64,000 nucleotides of DNA from Liolophura sinensis (Eukaryota > Mollusca > Polyplacophora > Chitonida > Chitonidae). The first letter of the stretch is position 1. Each line of letters opens with the position of its first letter. This document shows, piece by piece, positions 1-12,889 of the stretch. Location of the stretch: the NCBI RefSeq assembly GCF_032854445.1, contig NC_088307.1, forward strand, positions 17,746,017 to 17,810,016, given 5' to 3'. Below the pieces are notes generated by a model, which did no database searches, was not told the origin of the DNA, and worked only from the letters and a program-made list of their open reading frames with translations. The position numbers and the translations under genes were made by a program.

Positions 1-1490
1 CAGAATTGAAATATCCCTTATACCTTATCTATAGTGAAAGATGGGATTTCATATAGTTCGGAACATATTGCTTAAAAATTTATATATACATTGACTTCAG
101 GAATTGGTTATTAGGCACGTTTGTGACAGCTAGAGATGTTTCATTTCGGGATACATTCCTGCGTATGGAATTCCGATGAAATACTAGCTTCTACTATGTA
201 TTGCTACTGTGGTGTGACTGAATGCATAAGCTATAGAGGGCCTCTGTCGTCCGATGTCACGGTACCTGCAGGCTCCAAGGGCGGTCCAGGCAGTTGAGGC
301 CTCATGGCTGTGGGCATGAGGCATGGGGTTACAAACTGACGATATCCTTACAGGATACATGCATACATCGTTAAGGCAATTGGCAGGGGTGCCTGAAGGT
401 TCAGAGAACGGCCCAGGCCTCTTGGCTGTTGGTCGAAAGCACGAATCTACAACGTGACTAAATCCTTCCAGAAAAACGTGGTACTTTGCGGTTCATATAT
501 TGGGCCAGGCATTTGTGGACGCTTATCTGAGGTATCAGTTTAAGACACGGCGGTACAGTGGCCATATGTTTACAGGGCTGACACACAGGTACTTTGACAA
601 AGCAAAGGGAACAGTGCCTGAAAGTTCAGACGACGCTCTTGGCCGTCTTTGGTTGCGGGGTCAAGGGGACGGTCGACAAAGCGTCAAATAACCGGAAAAA
701 TTACTCCAACATTTCCATCTGATATATTTCTCACGAATGACCGATGATCGAAAGGGTGTGCCTCCATAGGCGGTCCACCTCCAATGGTTTCTGGGTTTTT
801 GAATCCCACTTTTACCAGCTGTGAACCCATAAGTTGTACAATTTTGTATTTCTGAATAAGAAAAACGGTGTCCCTAAAGCGTGCCTTTGAACATACGGAT
901 TTTTTTAAAAACTGAAGTAAGATGGGACTGCTGACCAAACCCGCGCAGCAAGTTACATCTTATTGGATGGAAGTTGATGTCCCGTAATTCCCTGTCAGCG
1001 ACATGTTATTGAACACATTTTCGCCGTTTTTTCTTCACTGTTGAAAAGCTCTTCCGAATTGGAGTCTTTAGTAGAGCCTTCAACGGGGCCTAAATGGGGC
1101 CTAAATGAATACAGTGGAAAGGAGTGTGATCATAGTTTCTGAAGATAACAATCTTTGCCCACATACACCAAGCATAGTGATGAGATACCGCGCATGCGCA
1201 AGATTCATCAAGCGAGTACTGCTTTCTTCGGATAGAAGCAGGCTATTGTTATGCTGAAGGTAGTTAAAATGGTGAATTATTTGGCAGCATGTATATAATG
1301 ACAAAAATATTGAGATTGTACTTGTGAACAGTGTGGTGTTGGAATTTAAAGGATCTATATATTGGTGTTTGGTGAATGAAATCTGTAATAGGTTGTTAAT
1401 GGTACTAGCCTAATGTGAAGGAATTTATTACTCTGCTTCCAAATAGATGATTTCTTCTCTCACTAATACACGAAACCACAAATGGTGTTT
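1..1490. other. Unannotated stretch with degenerate direct repeats
   Basis: No credible gene is seen. Between about 260 and 670 three loosely similar segments recur (about 262-330, 386-445 and 612-668). They share words such as GTGCCTGAAGGTTCAGA, GGCCCAGGC and CTTGGC, which suggests an old diverged repeat. The short open frames here have no recognisable motif. The rest looks like ordinary AT-rich non-coding sequence. Confidence 0.4.
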
Positions 1491-1494
1491 TAAT

Positions 1495-1710
1495 ATAATT
1501 TGGTTTTGAATGACTTTGACAAAACAGTGAGCTGACATTTTTAGCTGTGACGAGCAGCTTTATTCGAGAATGGGGGTGTTGTTGTTGTTGTTAGAATGGC
1601 ATTCTTCTTGTTCTTGATCGCAGGTGAATTTTGAAACGCGTATGCTGGCGTCGCAGCTTGTGATCACACATTTGTCGGTCATTCTGGCTTGTTTAAAATA
1701 TAGTGATGTG
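1495..1710 (+). repeat. Interspersed repeat copy, uninterrupted version of the 18.8-19.1 kb repeat
   Basis: This stretch aligns by eye with 18775-19110. Shared landmarks in order are a GAGCAGCT-like word, a GTTGTTGTTGTTG run, an ACGCG/TGCGCATGC-like word, GTCGCAGCTTGTGA at 1650-1663, then ATTTGTC, TCATT, GC, TGTT and AA-TATA spacing. In the other copy a SINE sits exactly at the GTCGCAGCTTGTGA word and has duplicated it. Here the word occurs once, so this is the empty-site paralogue. The repeat class is unknown. Confidence 0.6.
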
Positions 1711-2394
1711 TGTATATGTTGTATAAAATTCGTAGTGTTCACTCTTCGCTCTTCACAATTCCAATCTGTCCATTTGATCCATTTGTAAGTTAAGACCATC
1801 GTTCAACAATATTTCCCTTTTATACGACATTGGCCAGTGTCTTAAACTTCGTGGAAGAAACCGAAATGCTCGGAATGAAGACAGGCCTTTGGCAAGTCAT
1901 TGAAGACGAACGTATCATTCCAGTCGATGGCCATAGGCCATACTGTTTTAAAAATAACGCCGTCTAGCTATGTTATACCGGGCGTTAATAAGCTGGTATG
2001 ATCTCCAGACTGTGCCTGAAGTGACACATTGTCAGTCAGGACCTAGGGATAGTGTGCGGTTTAATATTGACATTAACGGACATCAGTCAATAACGGGACA
2101 ATGGTCCTGTTTTGTAGGTTATCTATTAACCAGCATCGCTTTCCCGTTAATCCGTACGGCTGTCATCGAGCCGGATTGCATCGTGAATGCATGGTTGCAT
2201 TGGGGGTCATTCTGTAGTCTTAAGTTAATTGCTCCTGCACGGAACGCCAAACACCACTCGCTGTTAAAACATAGCTTTTTAAAAACTGGTGGGTGAGAGA
2301 GTATGAAGCATCTGGGAGGGGAGACGAGAATTGTTATCCCTCGGCATATGAAGGCGACTACCTTCGCGTGCATGTATTCGGATGCCATGTGAAG
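1711..2394. other. No feature seen
   Basis: Non-coding sequence with overlapping open frames of about 108 codons on both strands (roughly 1970-2445). Neither shows a recognisable domain, compositional bias or signal, so I treat them as chance frames. Confidence 0.4.
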
Positions 2395-2449
2395 CCTGGC
2401 CCGATCCTGTATAAGACCACTGGACTTAGATAAGACACTGCTCAAGATT

Positions 2450-2530
2450 CCCCCAGTTTGGGTTTTATTCTAACTGTTCATGTAAATGCTTAAATACTGC
2501 ATCCCCTTCTACGTAGAGCTATGTAGGGGA
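2450..2530 (-). repeat. Fragment of interspersed family C
   Basis: Read on the minus strand this contains ATTTAAGCATTTACATGAAC followed by a GTTAGAATAAAACC word. The same words occur in the family C copies at 31.4 kb and 63.6 kb. Only the middle of the family is preserved. Just beyond it, CCCCTTCTACGTAGAGC and ATGTAGGGG form a loose inverted repeat. Confidence 0.55.
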
Positions 2531-2639
2531 TGTAGAGCAATTTAATTACAATATGTTAAACTTCACTGGTGTAGAATTTTCCAAATGCTAAGTTTTTATT
2601 ACACTTCAGAAACAGTAACACGAAAACAATAACACAAAG

Positions 2640-2835
2640 TGCACCGCTATGGCCGAGATGTCAGAGCAAACGCCTCGTAAGCCGGTAGCCCCAGATTCAA
2701 GTCGGAGCAGCCATGCCTGAGATTATGTGATGTTGGCAATCTCTAAGCATCGTTCCAAACCAAGACACCATGATGTCTTTGGCATGGTTTTGCGTTAAGG
2801 CAGCACTATATATAAACGGCAAGAAGACACTGTGC
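2640..2835 (+). mobile_element. Probable tRNA-headed SINE (family E-like)
   Basis: It begins with a tRNA-like head. A TGGCCGAGATGTC word can serve as an A box and GATTCAAGTCGG as a B box about 45 bases later. The body carries GATGTCTTTGGCATGGTTTT and GTTAAGGCAGCACTATA. I recall GCAGCACTATA-type words from SINEs of molluscs and relate them to the 12.2/12.9 kb elements here, but this is from memory. It is not a functional tRNA, because no clover-leaf can be completed. Boundaries are approximate and no target duplication was found. Confidence 0.5.
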
Positions 2836-4654
2836 TGGTACAGATGTTAAATCGAAAGCAAACCAAAGCACACAAATCAAATCACGGCTTTTCGCTCCCT
2901 TGTACATGTATTCCATTCTTTATCTGTCATAGAGCTTTCCCTTAATATATATCCCACGTCACTCTGTCAGTCGCCGTTTTCTGGGTGCTGTGGTATTGAA
3001 ATCGAACATCAAGTTAAGAGTGTTCTATGTATGGTCTTCCTGTATTTTGGCATCACATTGTGTAACTACGTCAACACAGCATGATAATAGCCTAACGGTG
3101 CTGAATTCCGTCAACATATTCGTAACTCATGAGTCATAATCTCGTGCATGTGCTTCTTGGGGAAGGAAGCCCTTGTATTTCCTGGTGGTAGAGACAAGCA
3201 TAGCTCCGTGTATAAGACGGGTAAATAGATTCCCGACAATCAAATGTGTGTGAATGTCTTACGGTTATAGGGCAGCTGAAGTTACATATTTCGGACAGCA
3301 AGATTATATAGCTTTTAGCCCTTTGTTTTGGTCTCTGGTAGTATAGACATGACTCCGATCACAAGGGTGTATACATATGTATATATCCCATGCAATGGTG
3401 ACATGGGTCCAAGCTGGAATGACCATTCCAATGCATAAATTATTTCCGTCACCAGTTTGCCCACAAGACGTCATCAAAACCGCACAGGAATGAGCAGCAG
3501 ATTTCACAGCCTAGGCTTGACTTACTTTAGGGGTTGAACTTTGATATGGAATGCATGCTTGGAATATCCACTATCTGCCCGGCATCACTGAAAACTGATG
3601 ACCGCTTCTTTCTTGTGTGTTACCGGCTTTATTTCCTATTTGTATAATTTTTTACATACCTTTGTCTTTGGGAGCTAGTGTTAAACGTTGTTTTGGAAAT
3701 GGATCTTGCGATTATCGACTTGGAACGGGCATGACGCTTATATTCACATGTTATACCTGTAAAAACTAGTGTGTCAAGGTTATCCCATCAAACACCTTCA
3801 CTCCAAGTTTCTTAAGTTTAACAATGGGTATTTTTTTTTGTGAGTAAAATGGACAGAGAGTTCAGAATCTCTGAGGCTCTGTTTCAGGATTGTGTCCAAT
3901 TCAACTTAACAAGGGACTGGGGACTAGGGACTAACAATTACACGTGTATTCACCGTGTTTAATTATATCCCCACATTGGATATATGAACAGCTGCAATCA
4001 AAGCGTCCCTGAGATACATATTTTGTTATCGACACCTGATATTCTAGCATGGTACACGATTTGAATACTGATTTCATTAAATCGCCCAGAACATACCTTA
4101 CGTCTTTCCAAGATCATTGAAAACTGTAGACTGCTTTTCTCTTTACATAATTTCGTCCTAATTTCGTACTTTATATTCTTTCTCGGTCCTTTGGTGGTTT
4201 GTGCTATGTGTCGGTTTGGGAATTGACCTAGCGATTATTGTCCTGGAATGTCCGTAATCGTTGACGACTGGGACACGAATGTCTGTTTCGACGCATATAT
4301 TCCAAACAGCACAGGCATAGCCTTGCTTAAAGTCGATTCCACACCTATCTGACAACAAAATCTTGTGAATTTCTTGTAGGAATTCAACGTATGTTTAGTT
4401 TGTTCCTTTCAGGGATTTTATAGCATAGTCAACCACGGCTACCATTACAGCTAGACTCGAAAAAATGTCAAGTCGCCTCAATCCCTAACCGATTACATTT
4501 CGCTTCTTCACATTCTTTGGGGTACTAGTATATCATAGTCATTTGCCCTCAGTTACATCACTACATGGCATGGCTTTATTTAGCGCAAGATTGGGAATCA
4601 TAGGAATTAAATAAACATTTCCGGGTAGGTGGCCACTACTCAGTTTGACTGTGT
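2836..4654. other. No feature seen
   Basis: About 1.8 kb of AT-rich DNA without a credible gene. Open frames of 66-67 codons on the minus strand at 3304-3507 and 4158-4358 show no motif. Confidence 0.4.
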
Positions 4655-4750
4655 TTGTGAGTGTGTGTCAATAAATGAATTCGTGATTATGGTTTGATAC
4701 CTCGCCGGCAATATTGCAGCCGTCTTCGTGGCGACAGCGCACGACAATGA
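4655..4750 (+). mobile_element. Possible SINE tail fragment (GTGAGTG type)
   Basis: GTGAGTGTGTGTCAATAAAT is followed by TGGTTTGATACCTCGCC, GCAATATTGCAGCC and a GGCGACAGCGC word. The order, a GTGAGTG run, then a TTT-A-CCTCGC word, then AATATTGCAGCC, resembles 3' ends of invertebrate SINEs and is related to the GTGAGTGAGTGAGTGCTT words at 32.7 and 48.3 kb. Weak, single-copy evidence. Confidence 0.3.
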
Positions 4751-4984
4751 TGCCAGACAATACCGTCCCTCATCAAGAACATCGTTTCCAGAGTTACCGC
4801 TATACTCGCTCAGATACAGACTCTGTACTTATATATCGTACAGTTGTTTCTCGCGTGTGTAATACAGTAGATCTCACCAATGGTAAAAAGACTTACCGGA
4901 AACGTATGGCACGAATGTGTTCAACATAAGCCTGACGTTGCATCAATTCATTGGTGTTAAGCTAGTAACATAATAAACGACATA

Positions 4985-5112
4985 AATCTTAGACTTAAGC
5001 TTTAAAAGAGAGTAAAACCAGAGCAGCGACACAGTGTGATAATTGGCAAATGGTCACACGTAACCGGTGAAATACGGCCTCTTGTCAGTTTACCCCATCT
5101 AGGATAATCAAG
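4985..5112 (-). repeat. Interspersed family C copy
   Basis: Reverse-complemented, this reads AGAGTAAAACCAGAGCAGCG, then GTGTGATAATTGGCAAATGG, then GTAACCGGTGAAATACGG. These words match in order, on the opposite strand, the copies at 31.5, 51.0 and 63.7-63.9 kb. No coding potential; the class is unknown. Confidence 0.7.
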
Positions 5113-5491
5113 TTAGGGTTAGACAGTGATGACCAATGCTGGACAGTAGTTCATTTCATGATTTAGAATTCTCCGGAACCATCCCAAACAGGATATGGAA
5201 AAAGTTGAATCGTATGGATGATGTTCACGATTTCAAACAAACGCATACCAAAAGCGAGTCAAATTCGACCGTAATGCAAGTATTAGATGCTTATGAAAGG
5301 CGCCATTGTGTGAGCGGGTTATCGTCGATGGACCGGAACTCTACTGTGCCTCTTGACTATCAACTGGGTTGGATCCACACACTCTGGGCTGGAAACAATG
5401 GGCTTGAGCTAGTGTTAAGAAGATATGAATTCGGAACAATGTAATTTGACAAAAAGACAGCAAGACAAACATGAGTGCCTGAATATGTTTT
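5113..5491. other. No feature seen apart from the left flank of the next SINE
   Basis: A 102-codon open frame (5136-5444, plus) shows no domain. Its composition is not distinct from flanking DNA, so it is not called as a gene. The 12 bases before 5492 act as the left target duplication of the neighbouring SINE. Confidence 0.35.
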
Positions 5492-5602
5492 GATTTGGTT
5501 TCATTTATTTGATTTGGTGTTTTGCGCTGTACTGAAGAATATTTCACTTATACAACGACGGTTCCATTATGGTGGGAGGAAGCTGGGCAAAGCCCGGGCG
5601 AA
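5492..5602 (-). mobile_element. SINE A, truncated copy (3' part only)
   Basis: On the minus strand this is the 3' part of SINE A: TCCTCCCACCATAAT, TATAAGTGAAATATTCTT and the AAATAAA-type tail. The tRNA-like head is absent. It is flanked by a nearly perfect 12-base duplication (5480-5491 TGAATATGTTTT and 5603-5614 TGAATATATTTT, one mismatch). That argues for insertion as a truncated copy, not later erosion. Confidence 0.85.
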
Positions 5603-5614
5603 TGAATATATTTT

Positions 5615-6317
5615 GTAACTTGATGATGATCGTATTCTATTCGTTCTCGATGACCAGTAAGTATACTCTCTAAATTCTTTTGTTGTCTATTGCTTTAATA
5701 GAGATATAATGTTCTTTAAGTGATATGGTTTGAACATTTCTTTGAACATTTCTAGTTCAAAGAATATTTTTACATTGTGGCCTTGGAGATCAGTGCAAGG
5801 CTCCGACGGTAGAAGCACATTTCTGATTTGTTATTGTGTAGGGATTTTGTTGCATAATGACTCATACAAAATAGCACTTACATCACAGCGTGTTTGCTTT
5901 TTTCTCTTGGCGATTGCAAAGTATGAATAAAAGCTCCTTGGTGAATGTATCCAGAGACAATTTCTCGGCTTGTGCGATTGTCTTCTGCGAACATCTGGTT
6001 TCTAAGTGCCGTGATGTTGTCATCGTGCTAAACCCTGGAGAAACATCAAACATTGCAACAGTAATTATGAGCCGTACCTACCGGGATTTTCATCGTGGTT
6101 CGTGACAGACAACTGTCAAGGTTGAATTAGCTTTCCTCGATGTAAAGCGGCTCCCATAAGATTAGCACACTTGTCAAGTATGTCAGAAATTTCCGGCAGT
6201 TATTTTTGATTATGCCGTTGGATTTATGCAGGGTGACTTAAGAAGTAATTTACAACAGACAGAAGACGGATAGCTAAATGTAGAACTTTAAAGGCTGATG
6301 CAGACTGACACCCTGGG
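5615..6317. other. No feature seen
   Basis: AT-rich non-coding sequence. The short open frames at 5730-6105 overlap and lack motifs. Confidence 0.35.
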
Positions 6318-6392
6318 AGAGAGAGAGAGAGGCGGGGGGGGGGGAGAGAAAAAGAGAGGGGAGAGAAGAGTGGGTGTGAGGGGAGAGGGCAT
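6318..6392 (+). repeat. Purine-rich GA/G microsatellite
   Basis: Repeated GAGAGAGA, a run of 12 or so G, then AGAGAAAAAGAGAGGGG-type sequence. This is a one-sided purine tract of about 75 bases. Such tracts can form triplex or unusual duplex structures; no function is implied. Confidence 0.85.
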
Positions 6393-9083
6393 TTGAAAGT
6401 GTGGGGAAGAAAGGTAATGACATCAGTGCTGTTGTAACGCTTATGCCCCAGATATGTGAACTTTCATTCCCAAGCTGTGGCTATTGGTCGAGCCAGTCGA
6501 TGCTGTCTTGTTTTCTTGTCACAAGAAGATTTTTCTTCAAACCAGAGTATAAGGCGCTTAAAGCAACGATAAATGGTACCCTTAAGGACTGCTGCCGCGA
6601 GCTGCGTTTAGGGATACGCATTCAGTATAGCTTAATGTCAAGCTCTCTACCACCTGAGCCGTCTGTTATGAAACAACGAAAGCAGGGGAAAAAAAAACGA
6701 ACGGCATAAGCTTTTTGGCGTGCGTCGACATATGCGATGGCTGTGTGGGGAAGAAGATATCTGATATTAGCCAAAAAAAAACAAAAAAAAAAAAAACGCT
6801 GCTCCTTTTGTTGCTGTTTTTCTTCTTTGTGATCAAAACATGTAGGCTTGCTGAGGAAAGTGTGTTGTTGCAGAGAAACCCTTCAAAAGCCTTTCTATTG
6901 AACTGTCGTCTTGTTTAAATATTTAAAACATGTACCTTAAAAGCGACATCTTTACAATGAAAAAGGAAGGCTTTTAGGAAAGGAAATGAGCTGTATGTAT
7001 ATGCTCCAAACATTGTCGATCCTTCACGTTTGTATGTAAAGGCAAGCTTATTGCTTATCATTTAGCCATGCAAAATTTTAGGTTAAATCTAGTGCACCCG
7101 CCTAATTGCTTAACAATGAAATGTACTGAATTTTCGAAATATTGGCCACCAAATTGAATATAGTGTATGGCCTTGTCGCTTTACAATTTATGCCGCGTAT
7201 GTGATGTAGCAGAGACGTTTATAGTGGCTATGCTACATCCGTGGCTGCAGCAATCTCCCTTTTGTATAACGGTAGAAGGCGACTTATAATATTCCAGGGC
7301 CAACCATTTTGCTCCTTTGTGTACATATACACAAAAGGAACAGGAATGCTATATATTTACTACAGAGTTACTTTACCCAATCGAGAAGAAATGACCTTGC
7401 CCCATTATCTTCAAATCCAGCTGTATTTCTACATACAGACTGCAATATCCGCTCTGACAGTCAACCTCAAATAACCACATTAAGAGGAATGATATTTATC
7501 ACTAACAGTCTCTTCTTAATCCGCCTCACTTAATCCTCATGTCCCCGAGTTTCGGCGGTCGCATTCCTATGACTGTACAGCCTCGTACTATGTGGCATGC
7601 TACATTTCAACGGTATGCTGCTCGTTGTAGGGGTTGGGATGGCTTTAAACGGCATGCCGATTTTCGGAAATAGACAAATCCGTATTTTCTAGTTAAGCTA
7701 CTTGCTTCCGGCAGATATTAGACATGCCTTGTATAAATGATCAGGAATCCTTTGAAGTTGCTAGGATATTGTCACCACCGTTCAAGGACTGGTGTTTAAA
7801 CCATTTAGGCATTACTGTGTCCTCGACCTTCCTCATCTAATCCACTCTCGCCAACAAGAAATGCGGTTTTCACCCGAAATGCAATATCTTTAATGGCCTC
7901 GAGTTCACGTATTAATAACAGACGATAAACAGCTTGATGAGTTCAAACCGAGATTTTTCCAAGGCTTGCTCCAACTGAATCACTGAAGCTAAAAGAAACC
8001 GCCTCTAGACATCCCCAGGCGATTTTACTTATCCCAATGATATCGAGTTAGGTCAAGGGGGCATTTCTGTATACATGAAACTAGTCTAAACAGTAGTTAT
8101 TCACCAATGAGGGTCAACGGATCGAATCCAGCTAATGTCAGTTTTATCAATGGAACCTAACCTTCGAGAACCAATCAGTCAGTTAGTCACTGTGTAGTCT
8201 ACACCCGATTGTTGTCTTGTTCATCAAGGAACATATTCTGTCTCTTTGAAGCCATTGATGCTCTGAGCTTCTGCTGTAGATTTTTGGGTACATCGACCTC
8301 ATGTCTTAAAACGTAATTGGTTTCTTAATTATCTTGGGCAATTATGTTTGGAACGTCAATTGTAAAATGGTCTTGTGACTGACCTTGTGGTGTAATTTCT
8401 AAGCAACAGCTGACAGTTGTATATAAGCGCGTCTACAACATTCCCTGTGGATGTGACATGATGTTGAGGTTGAGACAATTGGACCCTGGCACTATAACGG
8501 CCGTTGTCTCACAGCTGAGGGGGACAGATAGAAGTGACGTCTGAACCATTTGTGTAATGTAATGGCGCTAAAAGTTTTTATTGTCTCTTTTTCCGATATA
8601 ATCTTGATTGATGACTCGGTCGTGTCAGCGCCGCACCAGCTGAGGTCGTCCAGAGCTGCGTTACAGCCAGTGCTCCAGAGAGAGGTGTTCAGCTTGATAA
8701 GTATTCACAATCTCCGTAGGCTGGGCACCGCTGGTTGTTTAACTCCGATGTGATACGTTACCCACAGAGCTGAATAGCGACGTGACAAAGTGGCGTTCAC
8801 CAGACCTTGCCCAGGTCAATTTCCGATTCTCCCCTTAATTCCTCTATTCGACGCAGTGCAAATTTTGTTTTTCTGATCGATTTACTTTAGCTCGGCACCT
8901 TCGTCACCTCGGTATATCCTGACAGCTCCCTCCGACATCTTTAGTCGTCTTTTGTTCAACAAGAGAATTGTATACACAGCCCTATTCTTTTGCGTAAGAA
9001 TGATCACACTAAATAAGTGTTTCCTTTTTAAAAACATTCCTGTTAAGTTTTGTTGTGTTTATTATAGTTAACATGTGAGATAC
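6393..9083. other. Mostly featureless; A-tract and small hairpin
   Basis: No gene supported. A run of A with single C interruptions lies at about 6772-6797. A compact inverted repeat sits near 7312-7340 (TCCTTTGTGTA paired with TACACAAAAGGA). Open frames of 60-100 codons show low-complexity or no motif. Confidence 0.35.
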
Positions 9084-12000
9084 TTACATACATGTAGTAA
9101 TGTGGTCGATATTTCCAATAAACAGAAATAGTCCAGTATGCGTGAAAAGGTTAGGTTGAGGCTTTATGTCAGGAGGTTTTGTCAGGGCACCTGGAGAATT
9201 GCGATTAAATCCAGATACTCCGGTATCTTTCACGCCTAACCGTGACCGCCGTCGTATAAGTGAAAAATTCATGAATGCGTCAAACACAAATGCTGTAATT
9301 CTTTTATCTTTTTGGATGTTTGCAAAGTGTTTATTCAAGCATATTCTGAAGGAATTATTCTGTGTAGTCTGATAAAATTACACTTTGTGTGAAATCTGAT
9401 ATAGGCCAATTCCTTTGCCACCATTTCTTATGTTGGCTAGATCTCGTAAAATCTCGTCAACAATGTGTTCATATGTACATGTGTAATAAGGCCATAATAA
9501 AATGATGACACTTAATGGACGTGACAAAACACGCACAACTGCTCCTGGTATTGAGAAATTACCAACACTTACTTCGCTTATGGAACTAACTAAATTTCTG
9601 GTAATGAACTTTGCAAATGTTGCAAATGTTGCAAAGTTGCCTATGGATTTGGCGAAAGGCGCAAAAGATTTCTGGTATGGTAATGAAACTGAATAATTGC
9701 AGAAAAAAATTCTTGTACTGGATTGATAAATGCGCATAACATTTGTGGTGATGAATAACTTTTGATGAATAACGTAAAACCAATCCACATCCTAATGAAA
9801 CTGACACAAATGCCCGTAACGATATTTGACGATAAATTTTGCAACTCTGTTTATGATGGTCGACTGAGCATAGATTGGTTTAACGGAACCGAAGGTTTAA
9901 AATCATTTCGGGGGCCAATCAGGCAAATCAAAGTCCGGAAAAGCTAACCACCTTTTTACATTTCCCTTCTCTTCCGGACAATCAAAATGGTCGTCAGGAC
10001 ATTGGTGAAAAAAAGCAATAGACAGCACTTATATAGGGCGCTGTGGGTAGGGGATTTGTGTCACGGTGGCCCTTCATACATTACAGGAGAACTAGATATT
10101 TTAAGTGCACAACACACCTCACTCAATCAGATTATAAATGTCAGAGCCGAGAATTCAGGGTCTCGATGACCATGGGATGGCTTTGTTGATAATGTTAATT
10201 AATTATTCATTATATTCAATGATATTTTTTATATATTTTATAAGGATACGTCGATTGCTTTTCATTCGTCATCTCACTTCAACGCAAATCGTATTTTCAT
10301 CAGCGGAAAGAAAAATGACAAAACACGTTGAAATTAAAATTTCTGGATACGGTCAAATGTGACTAACTTAATTCCTATCGACATTTATTACTAGCGGTGT
10401 TTCTCAGTGGAAAATAACAAGTGAAAAAATTAACAAGGGTTTCAGAAGAATAATTTTATCACTGATTAAAGCTTCAATAGGCTGATGTTCCATGTATAAA
10501 AAACGGCAGAGTTAAAATTTTTCCAAACAAAACACCCTTAAAGCCTTAGAACAAACACCCAGTGATCAGAAATCAGGCTGTTAATGGTGTCGTCAAGTTT
10601 AAATACCACATTATGATGACATAAATCCTCCAATGATTCTGGCCTTCATTGTGGAAATTATCTTCATTAATCATCACATTCACAACTGACGTTATGGATG
10701 GTTATTTGTTTTGAAACCCCAGGACTTTTTTTTGTCAGTTAATATGTTGTCTTATTCGGCACATATAATAAATCACCGAGCACCAAAAACTGCTTGGAGC
10801 TTTGCAGAGCAACAAACAAGGCAATTAAACCATAATTTGGTTCTATTTGTGGGCGGCTTTATGTACTCTTTGAAAACAATCGCATATAATGTGCACAATG
10901 GACGCTTCTATGTACGTTATTTATCTGTAAACTGTGTTAAAACTTTTAACTCAGTTGCTTGTGTTTTGTTTGACGACTAACTCGAGAATTTTTTTACTTT
11001 GTACGAAGGCGGTCAGTTTTACTTTTTGGAAAACGGAGTTCCCATGTCAAACCAGCGGCTTTTGGGAAGTTATTGACGAACTTTCCCACAGGTGACGTGC
11101 AGATATGTACACCATAGGCCCTATTGGTGTTAAGTTACTTTCACGAAGGCTCCAGGAACAGTGACAAGACTTAAACTTTTAACGCTGAAAAATGTCGGTA
11201 CGCTGATACACGTGCAGTTGTGTTTCATTACACTTAGATTTAACAAGCTTTTTAATTTTCACGTATATGCCCAAATGCATGTAAATGTCAAACATGGTGG
11301 GAATTTAACATGTAGGCCGCTGTAGTTTCGTTTGCTTGTTAGTTTATTTATTTGTTTAGTTAACCCACTTCACAAAAAAAGACCACTTGACTGAGCATCT
11401 CACCACCTGTGCTCATGTGGTAATAGCTCGGAATGCCAATTCGCCAAAGGAAGAAACACAAAGTACAATGCGAAGCAAAAAAAAGGGGGAGAAATTCAAT
11501 ATTGTAACTTTTCCCGTAATTTTCTGGAAAGACGAAATGGCCGGCAGAAAGATGCCAGTATATGAGCCACATAAACTCCCCAGAAACACTTCTATCTCAG
11601 GAAATGGCGCAGACTCATATTGGCCTGATTCTGGTCGTGGAATCTTCCTGAACGGGGCTAAGCTATGGTCAGACGCTGTCCATTTGGACTGTGGACAATT
11701 AATTTCGCCGGCGAGAGGACAATAAATCCAGAGAACACTCCTCAGCGGCTCGTCAGTGAATCGAGAGGTTTTACTGTTAACTGTAGTCGATAATGGAAAC
11801 TGATCCTCTCACGTGATCTATCACGTGACTAGCAGCCATTATCAGTCTCGTATTTACCGTCACGAAATATGGGCCCCCAGTGACATGTGCTCCAGACATT
11901 GGTCGTCCTTGGAGAGAGTCGGAACAGGGCGATTAGTGATAACATGCCACCATTGTGAATTGGATTCAATCATGGCGAACATGGCAAAACCCTTCTATAA

Positions 12001-12150
12001 AATTACCAGCAGTCGACATCACTAGTAACGTAGGGTTCACTGATCAATGTATCAGCATAGGCTAGCTGGTGCTCCTACTGATTTGCGTACAAATAATAGT
12101 TCTCCTACAGGCCTACACAATAGCGGATGTAGGTCTACACTATAGACAGG
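9084..12150. other. No feature seen
   Basis: About 3 kb with many short open frames on both strands, the longest 136 codons on the minus strand (9378-9788) and 112 codons at 11387-11725. Several overlap each other in different frames and none shows a domain, so all are treated as chance. A small direct triplication of TTGCAAATG occurs near 9612-9635. Confidence 0.35.
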
Positions 12151-12164
12151 TCGACACAGGGGCT

Positions 12165-12335
12165 TTTACCTCGTGAGCTGTCGACCGACCCGATGCTCAA
12201 TTTGTGGAGCGTCCGCTTTTGGGGTGGTAGATCCAAGGTCAGTCATGGGTCGGGTCACACCTAAGACCGTAAAAGAGGAAGTTGTAGCTTCCTCGCTTGT
12301 CGATCAGCATTAAAAGATACATCTAACGCTTTAGT
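12165..12335 (+). mobile_element. SINE E, 5' part with tRNA-like head
   Basis: A tRNA-like head (TGTGGAGCGTCCGCTTTTGG, then GATCCAAGGTCAGTCATGGG) is followed by GGTCGGGTCACACCTAAGAC, GAAGTTGTAGCTTCCTCGCT and CAGCATTAA. This order of words is one I recall from mollusc SINEs, but I cannot check it. The 3' half is missing here and a matching 3' half occurs at 12.9 kb in the same orientation. Confidence 0.6.
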
Positions 12336-12425
12336 TTTATTTCTTAATGTGCAGATTATCATGTGTAATAACATATTACAGTACAAATAAATTTTTCAAC
12401 TTTCACTATGGGTGGTAAAACGGCT

Positions 12426-12812
12426 TCAAAGTAGTTTTCTTAAGGTCCCAGCGGCCTGTCCGGGAATTAAGTAGGTGGCAGTAATGACGTCGACGATGAT
12501 CCCTGCTTGAATAAAACTCTGAGGTGGACAGACGCAACGGACCTGGCCGAATAGGGTCGGTGGTGCGGGTAACAGACCGAATGGGGGCTGGTGTAGTTGC
12601 GCAGAGTGGACGCTAAGCTGGCCCGAAAAGCCATGCAGTATCTGTGTACACGTCACCTTGCCCACACTGTAACGACAGGGTTCACTGGGCTCGGGGCACT
12701 TCTGGGTGTTCACCGAGTTCCAAGCATGATCAACGATAACGTAATTTCTGAAAAAGTCTGACCGTTGACGGAAAATATGCATAATATAGAGGGATGACTT
12801 AACAGGTATCAA
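12426..12812 (-). other. GC-richer open frame, 128 codons, unrecognised
   Basis: This minus-strand frame lies in a locally GC-rich, CpG-containing patch (about 12480-12730), unlike its surroundings. It contains a Cys/Pro-rich piece (CPEPSEPCRYSVGKVTC) and RCVCPPQSF. That could be an extracellular-domain exon or simply a chance frame. It lies between two halves of SINE E. No splice sites or homology could be established, so it is listed as an unproven candidate. Confidence 0.15.
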
Positions 12813-12889
12813 AATGAAAATTTTATAACAAAAGATTCCGAGACGTCATTTTTTTCTTTTGGCAAAGAAACATTATCTTTGTGTTATGG

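Noticed and set aside
1970-2445. Two overlapping 108-codon frames as a gene pair
   Set aside because: They lie on opposite strands over the same bases, with no motif in either.
9378-9788. 136-codon minus-strand open frame
   Set aside because: No motif, and overlapping frames of similar length exist on both strands, as expected by chance.
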